From Auricularia sp. M13 (taxonomy: Eukaryota; Basidiomycota; Agaricomycetes; Auriculariales; Auriculariaceae): 64,000 bases of DNA. The position numbers and the translations under genes are program-made. Within the stretch, counting starts at the first letter, position 1. Each line of letters opens with the position of its first letter. Below the pieces are notes generated by a model. That model did no database searches, had not been told where the DNA came from, and was given only the letters and a program-made list of their open reading frames with translations. The stretch is taken from assembly GCA_037042915.1 (NCBI GenBank), contig CM073200.1:806001-870000 (forward strand), given 5' to 3'. Positions 57,209 through 64,000 of the stretch are shown here, one piece after another.

Positions 57209-60200
57209 GGCACCCGTAGGCCGTAGGCCTGAGCCGTCGCCGCCCCCCGCCCCCCCTTTCCCCTCCGGCTTCCTCTCTCTGTCTGTCTGTCTGTAAGATT
57301 ATTGTATTACGCGCCACCACTTTCTTGGACCTCTCACCCCAGCATGCATCGCGCCGGCTCCCTCTTCTATTATATCTCTCGCATCGCCCGCCATAGTCGC
57401 CCTACCCGAAACCCACTCCCGCGCCCACCAGCAGAGGCGCCGGGCTATGTCCCCCCATCGTCTGTCGTCTGTCTGATTGTGCATCCGGCTGTACGTAGCG
57501 TTCCCCGCCGCACTCAAAGTACTCTACAGTAGCATCTTTTGTTCCATTCTGTCTGCGCCTCCGTCCCTCCTGCTTTCCTACTCGTTGCGGTCTGTTTCGT
57601 TCGTCCTCTGGCCTGGTACTTAACAATAAGGAGTTGGTTTTTCGTGTGTACGCCATGCAATGTCTCAGCGACGACAACAGGCCGGGGCGGGCCCATGCCG
57701 CGCGCGCGAGGGGCGGGATTCATGCTATGCTCGATGCCGTCAGGGTCCATGCGCACGGACTCGGACGCTGACGTCTGTGCGCCCGGATGCCGGGTCGCGC
57801 GGGGGGAGCCGGAGCGGGCGCTGTTCGGTTCCCGCAAGCCGCACTGTGCACGGCGTCGCGGCTCGTCGACAGGACAGCAGGCTCCGCTCGTCGACGCGCA
57901 GAGCCCTTCGGTGCATGTGGCGCGCACGGCGGGTTGCACATGGGTGCAGTGGATTCGCACGCCCGCCGCGAATGGGAGAGAATCGCGGGCGGGCGCTGAT
58001 CGCCAGATTTACATTGAGATTTGCCACTTGCTTCGTTACGGTTTTGTTCGACCCGACTTCGACGCTTGTGCGTTTTCTCGCACCGGGACTCTGATTCTGC
58101 GCGGCATATCATTCCGTTAAGCACTGAATGGGACTCGGGGCTCGTCGCGTGTGCGTTCGGTGCGGGCGATTGGCGAGAGCGCGACGTGCCTAATGCATCA
58201 TCGCCTGCCCTCGCCGTATGTAATTCCCCGGTTTGCAGTTTTGCAGGGATCTCACGGGATGCCCTCCCGTCTCCATCTCCATTCAGGTCGCCTTGCTTAT
58301 GTCCGGATGAGCGTGATTCATTGCGCTTTTGCGATATTGGGTGCCTACCGGTATCCGCGGCCAATCATTGGCTATTGACGAATCGGAACATACGCGCTCT
58401 GACAGTGACTCTGAGATTAGAGAAGACGCCCGCTGCTCAGTGAAGGTGACGAGAGAAGGCGAGGTGATCACGAGCGGTGATACTGTACTGATTCATTCGT
58501 TCGTTCCACCTTCGAACTACGAACTTCGAACTTCCGAGCGCGGGGGGAGGGTGGGGATAGGATTATGATATCGACATCGAGGCTGATGATGCCGTGTGTG
58601 CAATTGTGCTGTAACTGAAGTGCCTGGCGATCCGGTGCCGCCTTGACGACCGCCAACGAGGGTCCTCCCGACGGCGCGCTGCGGGAGAGGAGCTGAGCCG
58701 CGGTGAGCTCATCAGGCACTGTTACAGCACCTGTTGTATCCGTCGCGCTGTCAGCTGCAGTGTCACTGCTCAATGTCATCTGCATATGCTTTGGGACGGA
58801 AGATTCGCACATTTGCACATTGACGTTGAGAGTTCGACACAAATGACTGAATGAGACGTCGAGGCCCTCCGGCATTCAAACCTTCACTTTGAGCTCGACA
58901 CTTGATTTGTGCGCTGAGAGACGCCCATGGCCCGACTCCCCAAATCCGAATCATCGCAAATGCCAACAGCAATGAAAATCCGGGATTTGGCTCTTACATA
59001 CATACTCCTGTTAGCGAAACGGCATCCGCAATACGTGCTCACTCACATGCAACAGTTACACTCGGGATCTTGGATCTCGCAGCCAGATCTGGGGCCTCGA
59101 GGCGGTGCCGTCCTTGTTCGCTTTTAGGCAGGGATCGTCGCGGTCGTCGTCGGCCGCGGGAGCGCACGCGCGCATCGTGGCTGCGAGCTCGGGGGCATCA
59201 TCATCACTGGCGCACCGCGCGATAGTGATGAGAATCGCGATGGGTGTCTCGAGGGGCGCGCACGCCGGCGTCCTTGAGTCGTGATGCGCCACCTGCTTCC
59301 GGTGCCGCGCGCGCGGTCGTCGTGCCGTCATAAGAAATGCAGGGACGCTTTGTATGTCTCGCCGACGGCGAGCACGGATACATGCCATTCTTCAGAATGT
59401 CGTGTGCCACATGTTACTTACTTATTAATGTGAGAATTTACAGTAATGTCATTTGTTTACGCCTTGGCAACAGTCAACCTGCGAGCCGGGCCGGAAATGA
59501 GCAGGACGGTGCGCAATAATCATTATGGAGCGAATGAATACTAATAGGGACGCGCCGCCTCGTTCTCGCAAAGTTACGCGAGAGGGGGGCGCCAGTGCGG
59601 CCCCCGGCCTCGAGGCCGTCCCCTTGTTCTCGCAGTCCACTTCCCACGGAGAAACTGGGGGAGAACAACGTTTCCACTGCATGTGATCTGGCGAGACAAA
59701 CAGTTACAGGTACCTACACAGGCGACAACTTCAGAATGAGATAACTGAAGGAATGGTCCTTGTGGTCCTTGTGGTCAGTGGTCCCGTCCAGCGATAAGCC
59801 TGCCTGTGGGAACGCTGTGCGTCGCAGTACTGTACCTCTCAGGATGTTGGGCACCCTGAATGAAACGTCTGGAAGATGAATCATGACACGCAGAGTGAGA
59901 TGAGGACTCGACAGTTGTCCGCCCGCGTCCTTGGGAAGTAATTCTCCTTCGAGAATCGACATCGGATGGCATGTGAATGGCCAACACACCCTGGTTTTCC
60001 TGCCACAGCCTGAGGGCAATAATAACATGCATGACCGTTCCATTTCGGGTCATCAATCGATATCGATGTCCTGGCCAGGGAGGCACGGGCAGTGGTAACT
60101 GTAGCCCGATGCTGAGGCGCGCGTTCATTCATTCAACATCCAACGCAGCACCTCTAAGTTACGTCCTGGCTCCTGAGGAATCCCGGAACAGAACAGCTAA

Positions 60201-62471
60201 TAGGCGCATGCAACGTTGTTGTTCTTGTTCTTCGTGACGATGCGATGGAAATCAAACCCTAGCTCTGGGAACTTGGACCGGCTCACTGCCCAACGCCCCT
60301 CCGAGACGCTGCAAATGCAGAATAGAGCACCCAGATGGTTCTATACGCATTGATCTGAAACCCATCGCGGGAGTTGTGTTGGCATTGAGGAAGGGTCATC
60401 CGAGGCGGCGCGTGGGATGCGAGCCTGTAGTTGCAGGCGCTTGCGCAGGATGCAAAGGACGCAGGCGCCGTCTGAACGATTCCGCGAGCCGCGGAGGCCT
60501 GGTGGCTGGCAAACCTATCTATACCTATCAGCCTCGGACCACAAGCAACGCACGCGTCGTCGTGTGTGCTGCGCTGCTCGAATGGGTAATCGCAATCCGT
60601 GAATCGCTGCGGCGATGAACGACGATACCATTCCTCCGAATCGCGATGAGCGATTCGCCTGCCGGTGCGATGTTGGTGTTGAGCACGCCGCACGGGTGCC
60701 GGAAATCATGGGGGTGCCGCTGTGCAGGGGGAGAGGGCATGCATAGGATGGGCACACCGCAAATGCATGTGCAAATGCGAAGCGAGGCGGTGCGATGCTC
60801 GGCGCCTGTCAACACCCGCGTGTGGGCGCTTGCGCACAGCGATGAGCGCCAGTCCCACCCGCAACGAGCGTGCCCGAGCGGTTTCAGCAGCGCAACGCGA
60901 GGAGAGGGGGTGGAGAAGGTACGGAGCGAGCGATCCCGGACGGCTGCTTGAGGCGTTCCGTGATTCAGCGATGTCGATGTCGCGATGCACCTCTCTTCCA
61001 TCTAATTCTCAGATACCGGGCGGCGGATCGAGACGGCGAGGGCGCGGCGGCGCAGCACAGTAGCTATATCGGCGCGTGTAAAGTACATTCGCGCGGTGTT
61101 GCAGCGAATCGCGCGTTTTGTCGGGAGAGTTTGGCTGAGCCACCGGCGGGCGCCTCCGCGTCCCCACGCCGGCGACCGCCGGCGGTAAATGCGTGCAAGT
61201 AGCGTGCTGACGTGCAGGATCTGTCTCGACGGATATTGCATCAGACATTCCCCTTGTCATGGTCGTGGTCATCGTATCGTGGGTGTCAAGTCGCTGCACG
61301 CGCAGGTGGCGCGAGGCGGATCGCTCGAAGGCCCCATACGCGGCCTGCACGGACTCGCTCGATCCGCAGAAGCGATCCGCGGCAATGCAATGTAAATATT
61401 CGGCGCAGGATTCGCGGGAAGCTCGGCCAGACGAGCTGTCGTTGTCGTTGTCTCATCTCGGAAGACGCGTCTCTTTGTTTGTTTCTTTCCAGGTACGAGT
61501 CGGACTTGGATGCCAATGCCAATGCCAATGGGGATGCAGGGAAAAAGGCAGGCGATCGAGACGGAGGAGATGCGGCAGGGTGCCGATTCGACAGCTCTGA
61601 AGGACAGAGTTGGTGTTTCATGATGCTTGAGGACAAGCAAATAGGGTCTCATGACCGATGACCGCATGGGGCACAACGCTCAAGCATAAGATCAAAGTCG
61701 CACGATTCGAGAGCTGACAAAACCGGAATGTCCATGTTGAAGTCTGAGCACACTCGAGGTAGAAGCTCAGCAAAGAACTTAGTTCGAAGATGGAAGTCGC
61801 ACCAAAGAGATCAACAGCGACATGGCGAGATTTAGACGACAATACAAAAGACGATTGCCACGGTCAGGATAAGAAAATCATCTGGAGAGTTACGGGGCTT
61901 GTGAAACGCAAGGACTCTGCAGGTGCATGAAGGACCGGCTCCGAGGGATCGTCCCATAGCAAGCAGCAGGCAATCCATCCTTCTGATATGGATGAGAGAG
62001 ACCCAGTCTTGGAACCGGCAGAAGCACGAGCATCACGAAACGGCAGCCAGTGCGAGGAGCCCAGTGCGAGATACGTCGGCCTCCGACATTCATGCAGGAA
62101 CGTGCGGCAAGTACTCATCACCCTCCTATCACGAGTATTCCGTATAGCAGTTGTATGTTAGCACGTCCGGGGGGCTGCTAGGAAAAGGCGATCTAGCATG
62201 GCGCTGCCTCCTATCAGCACAACGCGTCCAGAATGACCTGGTGGCTCAGAGAGCCTGTCGGTGGCCGCATACAGCTGTTGGGGGGCGCCGTAACACGGCC
62301 GTCCGCATAAGAGGCCGCGGACGTTGTGCGCCGGCCAGAATCAACAGAAAAAAAGCAGAAAGGAAACACCGGAGTTCGGAACCGAATTCCAGGGTCCGCT
62401 TGCTGCGCCGGACGCACGTCATCGATCTTTGACTTGTCACCGTCGCACTGTGAATACCTGCCGCCTCGAAG
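57209..62471. other. 5-kb gene-free stretch
   Basis: It starts with the probable 3' untranslated region of the Con7-like gene, which contains a C/T-rich tract and four CTGT units (57279-57294). Beyond that only overlapping, compositional frames are seen. A short tandem TCCTTGTGG duplication lies at about 59757-59774. No RNA gene, terminal repeat or conserved domain recognised. Confidence 0.5.
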
Positions 62472-64000
62472 ATGCCTCCAGCGTTACAGGATCTGCCAGT
62501 AGAGCTTATGCTCGATAACTTACTTCGTACGCTGCATGAAAAAATCTGGGATCGCCTCAGTTTACCTCACTATAGCGTATCTTCCTCTCAAGGACCTACT
62601 AGCTCTCGCAGCCACATCGAAATACTTTACGATCCTTATCAATGATGATACCTTCTGGCAGCGCAAACTGGAAGCGGAATACAACTTCACATCTCGCGAA
62701 ACAGCACGCAGGACTGGATGGAAAGCAATATACCGTGGCATGCACAGACCCCAGGTTTTTGTATGGGGGTACGCACGCTGAAGTTCCTCGGCTGTCCAGC
62801 TAATTATGCCTTCAGAGCATCAAGTAATGGTCGCCTCGGTCGCGGCGAGCTACGCGCGCATGAATTTGTTCCGGCACCAGTTCACCCAGCCCTCAAACCA
62901 AAGGATGGTGCTGGCATCGTTTCTCTCGTCGCAGGAGGATGGTAGGAGGGGCAATTCAGACATTCCACAAACCGCTGACGAGTTCTCAGGTCGTTCCACG
63001 CCATTGACGCCAAAGGACGTCTTTACGCTTGGGGTTAGCCACGCGCCGGAGTCCGTTGAAAACCTGGCTGTACTCACCGGTACTGTAGGAGAACTGGACG
63101 GCGAGCGCTGGGGCCACCGCGTCAACGGTTTCTCCGACTGCCACGAAACTGCGTATCTTCCCATGCGCTTGGACTTCGGCACCCGTGTCCAATATGTCAC
63201 GTACGCCCTGCTCATGGTCACACTATATGGGTGCATCGCTCAAGCTTTGTGAAGTTGCGGTCGCTCGCATGCCCTCGCATTCGACTCCGCGGGCCAGATC
63301 TGGCATTTCCCCGCGTGGGGCACGCCGCTGCATCTGGTCTCGCCGGCATTCGATGGCGGCTCGCCTGACACGACAGTCGTGCAGTTAGAGGGTAAGTCGT
63401 CTTTGTCGGTGGCGTCTGTGCACACTGCAGACCGCGCTAACGTGTTTGCGCTTGCGCTTCCGCAGCCGGGTGGACATTTGGCGCCGCGCTCACCGCGGGC
63501 GGTACAGCCTACGTCTGGTGGCATGGCCTCGGAACGCTCAAGGCCGACATCGTCCTGACGACGCGCATGCTGGCAGAGGAGAATCCCGCGCCAGCACGGA
63601 CGGTGGACGGCGAGCGCGTCGTGCGTTGCTCGACCGCGGACATCGCGTTCGACCCTGTCCATCTCCCAGCGCTTCCGGAGCTCCCGGCGCTGTCGCCTAA
63701 GCCTGAGGGAGACAAGGGCGACCTGCGCCTCGTGAAGATTGCGGCCGCCGACCTATTCATCGTCGGCCTGACAAACCAGGGTCACGTGCTTAAGCTCGAC
63801 GTTACTGCTTTCCGTGTGCGACAGGCTGGCAATGGGCCCGCTCCTCCCGGCCATACGTTCCCTACGTGGGAATACGTGCGTTGCTTCTTGGCTTGCGTTT
63901 GGGGGAACTCGGCGCTAATGCGCAATAGCTGCCGCGATTCAGCGAACACGCCGCGTTGGCGCAACATCCCATATTCTCAGAGGGGACAGCATACGCGCAG
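62472..64000 (+). CDS. F-box/RCC1-repeat protein, SAF1-like (runs off the window)
   Basis: Eight exons fit with GT-AG joins: 62472-62526, 62576-62768, 62816-62941, 62990-63033, 63089-63200, 63255-63391, 63466-63875 and 63929 onward. The N-terminal F-box is ALQDLPVELMLDNLLPYLPL then KDLLALAATSKYFTIL. RCC1-type blades follow: VFVWGASSNGRLGRGE, VSLVAGGWSFHAIDAKGRLY, VQYVTCGRSHALAFDSAGQI, AGWTFGAALTAGGTAYVWW and IVGLTNQGHVLKLD. Yeast Saf1 has the same F-box plus RCC1 layout and works in an SCF ligase that targets adenine deaminase Aah1 on entry to quiescence; a similar SCF role is likely here, target unknown. There is no frame break in 1.5 kb. The end lies beyond 64000, so the C-terminus is missing. 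Confidence 0.88.

Noticed and set aside
56092-57219. Long alternative frames over the Con7-like gene on both strands
   Set aside because: They are shadows of a GC-rich coding exon; only the frame with the zinc finger makes sense.

Overview
The window looks like nuclear DNA of a mushroom-forming basidiomycete (Agaricomycetes). Genes are dense and broken by many 45-60 nt GT-AG introns. Several families are typical of this class: F-box/LRR expansions, HECT-like proteins, divergent kinase-like proteins and a DDE-integrase gene. Clear host housekeeping genes are present: cytochrome bc1 hinge protein QCR6, METTL16-type RNA methyltransferase, a Con7-like zinc-finger regulator and a SAF1-like F-box/RCC1 protein. 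All gene models were spliced by eye; exon ends given are those that keep frame and restore known motifs.

Layout. 0-1.5 kb: a DDE integrase-like gene, possibly cut by the window edge. 2.4-4.1 kb: an HSL-type alpha/beta-hydrolase gene with reading-frame problems. 4.6-11.1 kb: four lineage-type genes, namely an unrecognised protein, a Gfd2/QIP-like DEDD exonuclease, a stand-alone RPA70 N-domain protein divergent from it, and an RG-rich protein. 12.2-28.6 kb: a decayed block. It holds truncated, frameshifted remnants of a class I histone deacetylase, a PRP4-type kinase and a phosphoglucomutase, an array of a recurring 18-nt motif, a coiled-coil remnant and one apparently intact spliced gene of unknown function (19.1-21.6 kb). 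Four diverged copies of one dispersed repeat lie in the block, two pointing one way at its left side and two the other way at its right side.

28.6-45.7 kb: a run of fast-evolving genes, namely two F-box/LRR-like genes, two unrecognised spliced genes, a large HECT-like gene, a divergent kinase-like gene and a tandem pair of coiled-coil/F-box paralogs, one frameshifted. 46.3-48.9 kb: QCR6 and METTL16 as a tight divergent pair. 49-56 kb: a long stretch without a convincing gene, ending in a TATA box in front of the Con7-like gene (56.0-57.2 kb). Another 5 kb without genes follows, then the SAF1-like F-box/RCC1 gene, which runs off the right edge.

The best candidates for something undescribed are the exonuclease / RPA70N / RG-protein neighbourhood (6.8-11.1 kb), the decayed block framed by an inverted arrangement of one repeat family and filled with pieces of conserved nuclear genes, and a 300-bp cluster of at least 14 copies of YRCRGGAA in both orientations (38.6-38.9 kb).
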